From Nonomuraea soli (GTDB taxonomy: Bacteria > Actinomycetota > Actinomycetes > Streptosporangiales > Streptosporangiaceae): a stretch of DNA of 64,000 nucleotides. Below, piece after piece: positions 16,433-25,283 of the stretch. The first letter of the stretch is position 1; each line of letters starts with the position of its first letter. Under the pieces are notes generated by a model. The model searched no databases. It was given only the letters and a program-made list of their open reading frames with translations, and was not told where the DNA came from. Made by a program: the position numbers and the translations under genes. The DNA lies in contig NZ_JACDUR010000004.1 of the NCBI RefSeq assembly GCF_013761175.1, positions 496,001 to 560,000 on the forward strand, in the 5' to 3' direction.

Positions 16433-19338
16433 CCACCACCTGGCCCGATGTCCGCGACCTGATCGCCGGGTGCCGTCCGGTGCAGCTGTCCCGGCTCCTG
16501 CTCACGCTGACCGGCGAGGAGCGCGCGGAAATCGCCGCCCACCTGCCGGCCTTCCTCAAGGAGATGCGCTCCGCCGCGACCAGGATCGCGCGGGCGTTCT
16601 GGAACGACATCCCCGCCTCCGAGCTCGACCTGCCCGGCTGGGCGGCGGGAAGGCTCGACCATGCCGAGTTCGCCGGCGACGTCCACGAAACGTACGCCGC
16701 CTGCCTGCGCCTCGCGGGCGCGGCCACCCTGCCCGCCGCCGCCGCGGCCAAGTGGCTCGCCCACCGCGATCTCAACCCGCGCTGGGAGTCCGACCGGCAC
16801 GACAGCCGCCTGCTCCAGGTGCTCGCCTCCCGCCCGACGGCCTGGCAGGGCGAGGTGGGCGTACGGCTCGCGGAACGCATCAGGCGTCCCGGCGACACGA
16901 TCGTCCCCCTGGTCCTCGAGCTTCTCCGGTCCAGCGGGGCCGAACCGCCCAAACACGACCCCCTGGTGGTGGCCTGGGTGAGCGGTCCGGTGCTCAAGGA
17001 CGACCCTCTCGCCCCCTGGCTTCTGCCCCGCGTGTTCGAAGCGGAAGGAGCAGGCCGAGCCCTGCGCGACGAGCAGGTGCCCTCCGCTTCCGTGCCCCGC
17101 GCCACCCCGTGGTTGCGTGCCGTGGCCGCGATGCCCCGCGAGCAGCTCCTTGACGCCCTCCTCACCCGCTTCTTCAGCGGCGGCGACCAGCTCGACCTGC
17201 GCTTCTTCGTGCGGCTCCACACCATGGCGGCCCCCACCCCCGAAGAGCGCACCGCCCGCCTGCGCGACTACGTCCGCCTCCTGCCCGCCTCCCCTGGCAC
17301 CGTCGCGGAGCTGGCCCTGGACCAGGTGCGGCACCTGGAGTTCGACGACGAAGCGGATCTGGTGGAGGCGATCGAAGCCCTCACCTTCCGCCCCGAGATC
17401 AAGCTCGCCACGGCAGGGCTTCGCTGGTTCGCCGACCTGATGAAGGAGCGTCCCGCGCTGGCACCCGACCTGGCGCCGGCGCTGGCCAACGCCTTCAGCC
17501 ACACCGCCTGGGCGGTGCAGCATCGTGCCGAGCAACTGGCGTTGAAGCATGCCGCCGCGCTCAGGCCCGCCGCGGCGATCCTGGCGCAAGCCGTACCCCA
17601 TCTGCCTCCCGCGTCGGGGGCCAAGGTGGCGGCGTGCTTCGGCGGCGAGGTGACGCCGGAGGGGCCCTGCGGGCCCGAGGTGTTCGTGCCTGGCACGTTG
17701 CCGGAGGTGGCGGCCGAGTCGCGGTCGCGGTTGCCCGAACCTACGCTGAGCTCGGGCGTCCGCCATGTGAACGGCCTGACGGCCGAGCAGTGGATGGCGG
17801 CGTTCGTCGGACGGCTGGCGGACCGCGAGGCGTTACGGGCGGAGCTGGCCGCGACGGAACAACTCGCCGAGCCGTACCTCTTCTCGCTGGATGCCTGGCC
17901 GTCGGCCTCGATGTGGCTCACGGCCCTCGCCACCGAGGTCGTGGCTCCGGGCACTGATCCTGGCGTCCCCGACCCGGAGCCGGTGGACCGCTGGGCGGAC
18001 ACCAGCTTCCAGGTCAAGGTGGTCGTGACGGAGCCGGACGAAGCGGAAAGTGCCGAGACGCAACCGGGGCCGTGGTTCACCGAGATGCCCCCCGACGCGC
18101 GGGAGGAGATCTTCCGGCAGCTTGACGGCATCGGCGTCGAGGCGGAGCGCATCGCCGCCATGCGCGATGGTGGGCCGGTGCCGCCTCCGGGCTCGGACGA
18201 GCCTTTCTGGACCGTCTCCGTCATGTCCTTCGGCTTCAGCTCCTTCTTCCGCGACGAGGAGGCCGAGCGCGTCGAGCTGGAGCGCCGCCGTAGCCGCATG
18301 CCGTACCACAGCAGCGTCGCCCCGCTGCAACTGTTCATGCTGCGCCGCCTGCATGAGCTGTACCAGGCACTCCGTGAGGGCACGGTGCCGCCCGTCCTGC
18401 TGGCCACCCCCACCTGGAGCACCGGCCATCTCGACCCCGACGTCCTGGTGGATCGGTTGGCCACCTGCGCGGCGGCGGGAGCGCACCCTCTGAAGGCCGA
18501 CTTCCAGCAGGCGCTCCTGCGCCTTCCCCGAGGGGCGCACCCCGAGGCGGCGGCGCGCGCCGCCGCGATCGGCTCCCGCGCGGCCGGCCAGGCGGCCGAC
18601 TGGCTGGCGCGGGGCGGCCTGCCCGACCCGGAGACGGGAGTGGCCTGGAAGCCGGACGGCATCGACCCCGTCCCGGCGCTCAGCGCGGAACCCACCGGTT
18701 ACGACCTGATCGACCAGCTCCTGAGCGCTCCCGCGCGGTGGCGGGCGGAGGATACCTACGACGGCATGCGCTGGTGGGCGCAGGCCATGCCCTCCCACCG
18801 GGAGGTGGTGGCGGTCCACTATCTGCCGTACCTGGTCGATCGGTGGAACCACTCCAACGTGGGGGCCGACTCGCTGGAGGCGCTGATCCAAGCGGACGGC
18901 CCGGTCGGCGAGGCGATGGCCGCCTTGGTCGCCGGCCTCCTGACCCGCCCCCACGGCCCCGGCGCGCACCTGATCCTGCACCTGGCGGTCCGTGGCCACC
19001 CCGACGCGGGCGCGGTGGGCCGTCACCTCGGCGGCCTGATTCGCCACTCCGAGGTGGAGATCCGCCGGGTTCTCCCGCTTCTGGACCAGGCGGCCCGCGA
19101 GGGTGCCCACGCTCAGGTGTGGGAGATGCTCCGCGCGCTGCTGCCGGTGGTGCTGCCCGCGGGGGAGGAGAGGGCGAACGTCAACCACAGTGACCTCGTG
19201 GCCTTCGCCGCCCGGGTCGCGGGCTGGGTGGGGGCCCGGGGGGAGATCCCCGAGGTGGCCGTCCACGCGGCGGGGAAGGGGCAGAGCCGGTTCCGTCGCG
19301 AGTGCCGGGCGTTGAACGCCGTGATCGTCGGCGGCTGA
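16429..19338 (+). CDS. DUF6493-type large HEAT-like partner of the SWIM protein
   Basis: 969-aa soluble protein beginning at a GTG that overlaps the SWIM gene stop. Repeated helical hairpins rich in Leu/Ala suggest a HEAT-like solenoid; the N-terminus (DVRDLIAGCRPVQLSRLL) and the middle PYHSSVAPLQLFMLRRLHELY are the most conserved-looking stretches. I recall DUF6493 proteins encoded next to SWIM proteins in actinomycetes; the family name is from memory. No catalytic motif, signal peptide or membrane segment is seen. Function unknown. Confidence 0.82.
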   Translation: MTTTWPDVRDLIAGCRPVQLSRLLLTLTGEERAEIAAHLPAFLKEMRSAATRIARAFWNDIPASELDLPGWAAGRLDHAEFAGDVHETYAACLRLAGAATLPAAAAAKWLAHRDLNPRWESDRHDSRLLQVLASRPTAWQGEVGVRLAERIRRPGDTIVPLVLELLRSSGAEPPKHDPLVVAWVSGPVLKDDPLAPWLLPRVFEAEGAGRALRDEQVPSASVPRATPWLRAVAAMPREQLLDALLTRFFSGGDQLDLRFFVRLHTMAAPTPEERTARLRDYVRLLPASPGTVAELALDQVRHLEFDDEADLVEAIEALTFRPEIKLATAGLRWFADLMKERPALAPDLAPALANAFSHTAWAVQHRAEQLALKHAAALRPAAAILAQAVPHLPPASGAKVAACFGGEVTPEGPCGPEVFVPGTLPEVAAESRSRLPEPTLSSGVRHVNGLTAEQWMAAFVGRLADREALRAELAATEQLAEPYLFSLDAWPSASMWLTALATEVVAPGTDPGVPDPEPVDRWADTSFQVKVVVTEPDEAESAETQPGPWFTEMPPDAREEIFRQLDGIGVEAERIAAMRDGGPVPPPGSDEPFWTVSVMSFGFSSFFRDEEAERVELERRRSRMPYHSSVAPLQLFMLRRLHELYQALREGTVPPVLLATPTWSTGHLDPDVLVDRLATCAAAGAHPLKADFQQALLRLPRGAHPEAAARAAAIGSRAAGQAADWLARGGLPDPETGVAWKPDGIDPVPALSAEPTGYDLIDQLLSAPARWRAEDTYDGMRWWAQAMPSHREVVAVHYLPYLVDRWNHSNVGADSLEALIQADGPVGEAMAALVAGLLTRPHGPGAHLILHLAVRGHPDAGAVGRHLGGLIRHSEVEIRRVLPLLDQAAREGAHAQVWEMLRALLPVVLPAGEERANVNHSDLVAFAARVAGWVGARGEIPEVAVHAAGKGQSRFRRECRALNAVIVGG

Positions 19339-19358
19339 GTCGCGGCGGCGCCCGCCGA

Positions 19359-19742
19359 TCACCCCACCCCGGCCCTCTGCCGTTCGGGCTCGATCACGAC
19401 CACGACACGTTCCTCCTCCCTCGGGTACGGCATGCCGGTGTACTTCACGGCCACCCGGTCGACGATCTCCCAGGCCGCCTCACCCTCCACCCACTCGACG
19501 ACCCGCCCGCGCATCACCACGGGCTCGAACGGGTTGTCCACGGGCGCGATCGACAGCGCCACCCGGGGGTCACGGCGCAGGTTGCGAGCCTTGCGCGTGT
19601 CCGGCCCGGTGAACAGGACGACGCGCTCGCCCAGAGTGCCGACGAAGACGGGGGCGACGTGAGGGGAGCCATCGGGCAGGACGGTGGCGAGGTGGGCGAT
19701 CGAGGCGCCGTCGAGGACGCGGCGCACAGCGGGATCGAGCAT
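19359..19742 (-). CDS. PPOX-class F420/FMN-dependent protein
   Basis: 127-aa split-barrel protein of the pyridoxamine-phosphate-oxidase-like superfamily. Typical motifs: HLATVLPDGSPHVAPVFVG at residues 18-36, RKARNLRRDPRVALSI, and a C-terminal ARG-like RGRVVEWVEG. In actinomycetes such proteins usually bind F420 or FMN and reduce small molecules. ATG 19742 has AAGGAG at a good distance; an in-frame ATG eight codons upstream is less well placed. The gene follows the flavin oxidase gene on the same strand by 86 bp. Confidence 0.9.
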   Translation of the reverse strand: MLDPAVRRVLDGASIAHLATVLPDGSPHVAPVFVGTLGERVVLFTGPDTRKARNLRRDPRVALSIAPVDNPFEPVVMRGRVVEWVEGEAAWEIVDRVAVKYTGMPYPREEERVVVVIEPERQRAGVG

Positions 19743-19828
19743 GGAGCACTCCTTCAGCGGCATTCGCGGGCACGCCACGCGACGTGGCCGGGATCGTTCC
19801 CGGTCCGCCGCTGACGAAAATTCGCAGG

Positions 19829-21124
19829 TCAGATGGCTTGGGGAAAGTCGAGGAACCGGTGGGGGTCGTAGGCGTGCTTGACCGCTGCCAGCCGGGTGCG
19901 GTTGCCCGCGTGGTAGGCCGGCGCCCAGTCGTCGAGCGCCGGGTCGGGGAAGTTGGGGTAGACGCGTCCGGAGGCGTCGGGGTGGGCCGTTGCCCAGGAG
20001 CGGTCGATCCACGGGTCGTCCGCATGAGCGATGTGTTCGAGCAGGAAACGTTCGCCGCGGTGGGCGAAGGCGGTGGCGTCCTCGGCGACCCGGTTGTACG
20101 CGCCGCCCATGGCGGTGAACGTCAGCTGCCGGTGCCCGGCGCTCCTGGGTTCGGTGAGCAGGGTCAGGAGAGAGGTGAGAGTCCGAGAGGACATGGGGCG
20201 GACGAAGAATTCGGATCTGATCCTCACCTCGCGGGAGTCGGGGCCGGCGAGGGTGCCCTTCAGGCGGTGGTACGGCACGCCGGGCCGCAGGTCGATCTCG
20301 GGGGCGAGGTGCCGGAGCGCTTCCCTGGTGGCCGCCGGGCCGAGGGCGGAGGCGCCGACGAGCCTCGCCCGGACGTCAGCCGTGCCCGGCACCGAGTCGA
20401 GGGTGAGGTTGACGGTGATGTCGTCGGGAAGGTCGGGCGCCCACGTCTGCCAGGCTGCGGCCAGGTCGCGGGCGGCCGTTCCGTGGCGGTGTCCCTCGAT
20501 GGGGATGACGTCCGGCTCGGCGACGGTGGCGAATCGCAGCGACGTGACCACGCCGAACTGCCCGCCGCCCGCGCCGCGCAGCGCCCAGAACAGGTCGGGT
20601 TCGTGCCGGGTGTCGCACTCCACGACCCTGCCGCCGGGCAGTACGGCCTGAGCGCCGACGAGGCGGTCGCAGGTGAGCCCGTGTTTGCGGCCGAGCAGGC
20701 CGATGCCGCCTCCGAGGGTGAGGCCGGTGATGCCGACCGTGGGGCCGCACCCCGCGGGCAGGGTGCGGGCCTGGGTGTGGAGGGCGGCGTAGACCTGCTC
20801 CAGGCGGGCGCCGGCGCCGATCGTCGCCGTCCCGTCTTCCGAAACGGAGATGCGGTCGAGCCCGGACACGTCGAGCACGATGCCGTCCGTCGTCGATCGT
20901 CCGGCGAAGCAGTGGCCGCCGTTGCGCGGGGTGAGCCGGTGTCCCGTGGCTGCTGCGTACGCCATGGTGGCGGCGACGTCGGAGACGGAGCGGCACAGGA
21001 CCACGAGCCTGGGCCGCACCTCACGGAAGGCCGGGCGGCGGATCGCGTCGTAGCCCGGTGAGCCGGGAGTGAGCAGCTCGCCGTCGAGTGAGGCGCTGAA
21101 CGCGGCGAGGGCGGGATCGGGCAC
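19829..21124 (-). CDS. FAD-binding oxidoreductase, berberine-bridge (PCMH) type
   Basis: 431-aa flavoprotein with PCMH FAD fold: RNGGHCFAG near residue 68 (His for 8-alpha-histidyl-FAD), VGITGLTLGGGIGLLGRKHGLTCD, and WALRGAGGGQFGVVT. The BBE C-terminal segment NFPDPALDDWAPAYHAGN...RLAAVKHAYDPHRFLDFPQ is present. The position that carries the second FAD-linking Cys in bicovalent members appears as Gly (AGCGPTVG, with Cys one place earlier), so mono-covalent attachment is likely. Substrate unknown. A second member of the family lies at 58974-60263. Confidence 0.92.
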   Translation of the reverse strand: MPDPALAAFSASLDGELLTPGSPGYDAIRRPAFREVRPRLVVLCRSVSDVAATMAYAAATGHRLTPRNGGHCFAGRSTTDGIVLDVSGLDRISVSEDGTATIGAGARLEQVYAALHTQARTLPAGCGPTVGITGLTLGGGIGLLGRKHGLTCDRLVGAQAVLPGGRVVECDTRHEPDLFWALRGAGGGQFGVVTSLRFATVAEPDVIPIEGHRHGTAARDLAAAWQTWAPDLPDDITVNLTLDSVPGTADVRARLVGASALGPAATREALRHLAPEIDLRPGVPYHRLKGTLAGPDSREVRIRSEFFVRPMSSRTLTSLLTLLTEPRSAGHRQLTFTAMGGAYNRVAEDATAFAHRGERFLLEHIAHADDPWIDRSWATAHPDASGRVYPNFPDPALDDWAPAYHAGNRTRLAAVKHAYDPHRFLDFPQAI

Positions 21125-21256
21125 GAGGGAGACCCTAGGCGCGGGGCGACGGCGCGGGCTTGAACAAACCGCGCACGTTCAGCTCGGAAGCAGCGGAGGG
21201 GCGGAAGGAGCCGAAAGGGCGAAAGGAGCGGCGGGAGCGGCCGGTCGCGGGCCCCC

Positions 21257-21318
21257 GGAAGGAGCGGCGGCCGGTTACGGGCCGTGAGGGAGGAGCGGTG
21301 GCCGGTTGCGGGCCGCGA
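21257..21318. repeat. Two 31-bp tandem repeats (plus a diverged third copy)
   Basis: Units 21257-21287 and 21288-21318 share the pattern GGAGCGG(C/T)GGCCGGTT(A/G)CGGGCC; a diverged copy lies at 21222-21256. They straddle the 3' end of the AraC-type gene and the gap before the flavin oxidase gene, so the last codons of the AraC protein come from repeat sequence. Confidence 0.7.
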
Positions 21319-22105
21319 GGAAGGGCCGGTACGAGGCGGAGTGGTCGTGCCCGCACGCACACCGATCGATGGCGCCTCCGAGCAGCCCGCTCGGTGTCAG
21401 CCCCGTCAGCCGCAGGCACTCACGGCTGAGATGCGCCTGATCCGCGTAGCCCACGTCGGCAGCCGGCCCCGCCATGCCCTCCGCCCCGCGCCGCCCCGAC
21501 GCCACGGCGCCGGCCTGGGCCAGGGCGAGGAACCCCTGGAACCGCAGTGTCCGCTGAAGCGCCTTGGGGCTCACTCCGACCGCGTGCAGGCAGCGCCGTC
21601 GCAGCTGGCTGGCGGAGAGCCCGAGGTGAGCGGCCAGGCCGTCGACGGACATCGGCTGCCACGGCATCAGAGCCCTCACCGCCTCGCCCACCAGAGGATC
21701 GGCGCCTGCCGTACCCCGGAACTCGCGCAGCAGGCGGGCCTGCACGAGCGTGAGCGCCCGCTCCGGCGTCGCCGCCCCGGCCAGGCGTTCCGCCACGTCT
21801 CCCCACGGCCCTTCCAGGGTTATCCGCTGGTCGACCAGGTCGTCCAGCGGCGCAGGGAGCGGCGGCGCGCTCCCCGGGTGGAAGCGCACGCCGACGAGTG
21901 TGGTGCGCGGCGGTATGACCTCGATCGCCGGCCCGGTCAGCGGTCCGATCAGCTGCGGAAACTCGCCGAGCGGAAAATGCATCTCCACGCCGCCTGTGGG
22001 CAGATGCCTCTGCACATAGGCGTTCTCACCGGTGCGCTGGATCCAGACCGTCCGCACCAGCCCCGCCAGCTGCGGTAACGGCGGGCGCTCGACATAGGAC
22101 TCCAC
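21275..22105 (-). CDS. AraC-family transcriptional regulator
   Basis: About 276 aa. The N-terminal half (ERPPLPQLAGLVRTVWIQRTG, LPTGGVEMHFPLGEF, IEVIPPRTTLVGVRFHPG) matches the DUF6597-like sensor of one AraC subgroup. The C-terminal half holds the two HTHs: MSVDGLAAHLGLSASQLRRRC and the region around DVGYADQAHLSRECLRLTGLTP. The start is uncertain: GTG 22105 (or TTG 22108) gives the normal N-terminus, but no ribosome site is evident. The C-terminal tail is repeat-derived and Arg/Pro-rich. Divergent from the SpoIIE phosphatase gene, 78 bp apart; could regulate it or the flavin oxidase gene downstream. Confidence 0.85.
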   Translation of the reverse strand: MESYVERPPLPQLAGLVRTVWIQRTGENAYVQRHLPTGGVEMHFPLGEFPQLIGPLTGPAIEVIPPRTTLVGVRFHPGSAPPLPAPLDDLVDQRITLEGPWGDVAERLAGAATPERALTLVQARLLREFRGTAGADPLVGEAVRALMPWQPMSVDGLAAHLGLSASQLRRRCLHAVGVSPKALQRTLRFQGFLALAQAGAVASGRRGAEGMAGPAADVGYADQAHLSRECLRLTGLTPSGLLGGAIDRCACGHDHSASYRPFLAARNRPPLLPHGP

Positions 22106-22183
22106 CAAGCCATCGTCGCACTGGGCGACAGTCAGTACAGTGGAGACAGACGTCTCAGGAGGAAGGGGAGAAGGCCCACAGGG

Positions 22184-23809
22184 TTGCCACGCGTGGATAT
22201 AGAGACTGAGCAAGCGGTCAGCGCTCCAGAGGCGGTGTGGGAAGTCGCGCCGTACCCCCTGCTCGTCGTGTCTCCGTCCGGCACCGTCGAGGTGGCCAAC
22301 GCCGCGGCCCGAGCCCTCCTGCCCGACGCCGCTCCCGGCGTCGCGATCATCGATGCCGCCCCCGCCTGGTTGTCGCAGGCGTACGCCCAGGGACCGATCC
22401 AGGCGGTCAGCGGCCCGATCGGCGAACGCACCTACGAGGCCCACCCCTCCATGCTCGGCGCGGGCACCGCGTGGTGGTTCGCCGACGACACCGACCATCG
22501 CCTGGCCCGCGAGGAGCTGCGGCTCGAGCGCGAGCGCACCGCGTTCCTCTCGCAGGCGTCCACCGAGCTGCTGTCGTCGCTCAACATGGACCGCTGCATG
22601 GAGGTCACGGCGCGGCTGGCCACGCGCCACCTGGCCGACGCCGCCCTCGTCATCACGCCGAGAGCCGGCCGCCGCTACCCGATCGCCTACTGCGGGCCCG
22701 ACGGGCGGGTCGTGCGCGAGAGCCTGGTCGTCGACCCGGGGGTGGTGCCCGGCCTGGCCGAGGCGCTGCAGGGGTTCCCGCCGATGCCGTCGCGCTGGAT
22801 CGACCCGACCGCCGCGCCCGAGTGGCTGGCCCGCCCGGAGTTCGGTCCCGTCGGCTCCGTCGTGGTGACGGCGCTGCCCGGCCACGGCGTGCCCGCGGGT
22901 GTGCTCGTCCTGCTCCGCCGTACGGATCAGGCGGCGTTCACCGACAGCGAGGAGATCGTCGCCCGCCTCTTCGCGGCCCGTGCCGGAGCGGCCATGTCCG
23001 CCGCGCGCCTCTACACCGAGCAGGTCTCCATCACCGAGACCCTCATGCGCGAGCTGCTGCCACCGAAGGTCCAGCGGCTCGACGGCGTCGACATCGCCGC
23101 GCGCTACCGCGCCTCCGTCGACAGCGAGCTCGTCGGCGGCGACTTCTACGACCTGCACCCGGCCACGCAGGCCGGTCAGGAGTCCCTGATCGTGCTCGGC
23201 GACGTCTGCGGCAAGGGCCTGAGGGCGGCGGTGCTCACCGGCAAGATCCGCAACACCCTGCACGCCCTGCTGCCCATGGCCGCCGACCACCAGCGGGTCC
23301 TGGGGCTGCTCAACGACGTGCTCATGGACGAAGACAACGCCCGTTTCGTCACGCTGGTCCTGGCCTCCGTACGGCGTGACGCCCACCAGGTCACGCTGCG
23401 GCTGACCAGCGCCGGCCACCCGCTGCCCTTCGTCGTCAGGAACGACGGCACCGTCGAGGACGTCGACAGCAGGGGCACCCTCATCGGCGCCCTGCCCACG
23501 ATCCGCTCCAACACGGCCGAGGTCGTGCTCCAGCCGGGCGAGACCTGCCTGCTCTACACCGACGGCATCACCGAGGCCAAGGGCGGCCCGCTCGGCGACG
23601 AGTTCTTCGGCGAGAACCGCCTGCGCGACGAGCTCCAGCAGTGCGCCGGCATGCCGCCTCAGGCGCTGGCCGAACGTATCCAGATGCTCGCCTCCGAATG
23701 GGTCGGCGGCGGCCACCACGACGACATGGCCGTCATAGCCATCACCGCGCCGCGCGGACGCCACCTCAGCGCGGTTGGGGGGCGCAGCCGGGGCAGGTAC
23801 ACGGCATGA
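22184..23809 (+). CDS. PAS-GAF-SpoIIE/PP2C serine phosphatase (cassette 1)
   Basis: 541 aa: PAS-like domain (about residues 15-110), GAF domain (120-285) and SpoIIE-type PP2C catalytic domain (310-530). Metal-binding acidic motifs are intact: GGDFYDLH, GDVCGKGLRAA, LYTDGITEA and HHDDMAVI. Such enzymes dephosphorylate STAS anti-anti-sigma factors and so free them to bind an anti-sigma kinase. TTG 22184 follows a long purine stretch (AGGAAGGGGAGAAGG); GTG 22193 is the alternative. It overlaps the B12-binding protein gene (ATGA), which in turn overlaps a STAS gene, so sensor, phosphatase and substrate seem to be one unit. Confidence 0.93.
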   Translation: MPRVDIETEQAVSAPEAVWEVAPYPLLVVSPSGTVEVANAAARALLPDAAPGVAIIDAAPAWLSQAYAQGPIQAVSGPIGERTYEAHPSMLGAGTAWWFADDTDHRLAREELRLERERTAFLSQASTELLSSLNMDRCMEVTARLATRHLADAALVITPRAGRRYPIAYCGPDGRVVRESLVVDPGVVPGLAEALQGFPPMPSRWIDPTAAPEWLARPEFGPVGSVVVTALPGHGVPAGVLVLLRRTDQAAFTDSEEIVARLFAARAGAAMSAARLYTEQVSITETLMRELLPPKVQRLDGVDIAARYRASVDSELVGGDFYDLHPATQAGQESLIVLGDVCGKGLRAAVLTGKIRNTLHALLPMAADHQRVLGLLNDVLMDEDNARFVTLVLASVRRDAHQVTLRLTSAGHPLPFVVRNDGTVEDVDSRGTLIGALPTIRSNTAEVVLQPGETCLLYTDGITEAKGGPLGDEFFGENRLRDELQQCAGMPPQALAERIQMLASEWVGGGHHDDMAVIAITAPRGRHLSAVGGRSRGRYTA

Positions 23810-24930
23810 CCCATCGCACCATCGCCGCACCCGGCGGCGTCATCCCCGCATGGACGGCACGGCTGTGGGATGCCGTCCTCGACGGCGACGAGTTCGCCGC
23901 CGTCGATCTCGTCGACGCCGCGCTCGACGAGGGAGTCGAGCCCGAGTCGTTCCTCCTCGACGTCGTGGCGCCCGTGCAGGCCAGGGTGGGGGCCGAGTGG
24001 GCCGCCAACCGGCTCACCGTCGCCCAGGAGCACGCCGCCACCGCCATCAACGAGCGGGTCGTCGCCGCCCTCGCCCTCCATCCGGCCGCGCGCCGTACCT
24101 CCCGCTCGGCCGCGCCGGCCGGACGCATCACGATCGCCTGCATCGACGGCGAGTGGCACGCCCTGCCCGCCCGCATCCTGGCCGAGGTGCTGCGCCTGCG
24201 CGGCTGGCAGGTCGACTTCCTCGGCGCCCAGGTCCCGACCCACCATCTCATCACGCACATCCACCGCACCGCGCCGCAGGTGGTCGGCCTGTCGAGCAGC
24301 ATCCCCACCCGGCTGCCCACCGCGCACGCGGCCATCACCGCCTGCCAGGCCACCGGCACCCCCGTCCTGGTCGGCGGCGCCGCGTTCGGCCCCGGCGGAG
24401 ACTACGCCGAGATCCTCGGCGCCGACGCCTGGGCGCCCGACGCCCGCGCGGCGGCCGAGCTGATCCCCTCGATCGCCCCGCGCACTCCGGCGCCCCAGCA
24501 GGCCGCCATCGACGACCTGCCGCACCTGGCCGACCAGGAGTACACCATGGTCAGCCGTACGGCAGGCACGCTGGTCAAGAGCATCATGACCGGGCTCGAG
24601 GAGCGGTTCCCCGCCATGGCCTCCTACACCCCGAAGCAGCGCGGGCACACGGCCGAGGACGTCGCCCACATCGTCGCGTTCCTGGCGACAGCCCTGTACC
24701 TGGACGAAGAGCGGCTGTTCACCGATTTCATCACCTGGACCTCCGGCATCCTCACCGTCAGGGGAGTGCCCGCCCTCAGCCTGGTGCCCACGCTCGAGCT
24801 GCTGGCCCAGGAGCTGTCCGACTTCCCGCGGGCGCGCGCCATGATCACCGCCGCCCTGGGGACGATCACCGCGCCTCCTCCCGGCGACGCGGAACCCGCA
24901 CTCCCGCACGACCACGGAAAGCCCGCATGA
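23806..24930 (+). CDS. Cobalamin-binding protein with CarH-like W-x9-EH motif (cassette 1)
   Basis: 374 aa. N-terminal four-helix B12-cap with Trp65, then Glu75-His76: exactly W-x9-EH, the motif that binds adenosylcobalamin in CarH-type photoreceptors. A Rossmann-like B12 domain follows with DGEWHALP (His118 as candidate lower axial ligand), FLGAQVPTHHL and VLVGGAAFG. The C-terminal 110 residues are helical (VAHIVAFLATALYLDEERLFTDFITW) and resemble the N-terminal RsbR/RsbRD-type module. There is no MerR DNA-binding domain, unlike CarH/LitR. Gene overlaps the phosphatase upstream and the STAS gene downstream by 4 bp each. I infer that cobalamin and perhaps light control the partner switch. Confidence 0.88.
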   Translation: MTHRTIAAPGGVIPAWTARLWDAVLDGDEFAAVDLVDAALDEGVEPESFLLDVVAPVQARVGAEWAANRLTVAQEHAATAINERVVAALALHPAARRTSRSAAPAGRITIACIDGEWHALPARILAEVLRLRGWQVDFLGAQVPTHHLITHIHRTAPQVVGLSSSIPTRLPTAHAAITACQATGTPVLVGGAAFGPGGDYAEILGADAWAPDARAAAELIPSIAPRTPAPQQAAIDDLPHLADQEYTMVSRTAGTLVKSIMTGLEERFPAMASYTPKQRGHTAEDVAHIVAFLATALYLDEERLFTDFITWTSGILTVRGVPALSLVPTLELLAQELSDFPRARAMITAALGTITAPPPGDAEPALPHDHGKPA

Positions 24931-25283
24931 CCAGCTACGCCCAGGATTCTTTCACCGTGGTCGAGGTCTCCTCGAACTCCCTCGCAGCCGCCTTCCGGCT
25001 GCGAGGGGACCTCGACTACGTCAGCGCCGAGGACCTGCTCACCGTCGTCACGGCCCGGCTCCGCCAGGCCCCGGCACCGCGGGAGATCCGCCTCGACTGC
25101 GCCGGGCTGGGCATCTGCGACTCCACGGGCCTGTCGGTCCTGCTCGTCATCCGCCGCCGCGCCGACGCCGTGGGAACCCGGCTCCACCTCGACAACCGGG
25201 GAGCCGCGCTGAACCGGCTCCTCGACATCACCGGCACACGAGAGCACCTCGTCGCCGGACGCGACGGGGTGCACTCAAGCTGA
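24927..25283 (+). CDS. STAS-domain anti-anti-sigma factor (cassette 1)
   Basis: 118-aa SpoIIAA/RsbV-type STAS protein. The phospho-site loop is CDSTGLSVLL with Ser66 as the expected phosphorylated residue. Unphosphorylated STAS proteins sequester an anti-sigma kinase. ATG overlaps the TGA of the B12-binding protein gene. It is the probable substrate of the SpoIIE phosphatase encoded at 22184. The 3' end overlaps the convergent second STAS gene by 9 bp. Confidence 0.92.
   Translation: MTSYAQDSFTVVEVSSNSLAAAFRLRGDLDYVSAEDLLTVVTARLRQAPAPREIRLDCAGLGICDSTGLSVLLVIRRRADAVGTRLHLDNRGAALNRLLDITGTREHLVAGRDGVHSS

Noticed and set aside
21275..23830. 851-aa open frame antisense through the SpoIIE gene
   Set aside because: Only the part up to about 22105 has AraC-type sequence; the rest is a shadow of the phosphatase gene.
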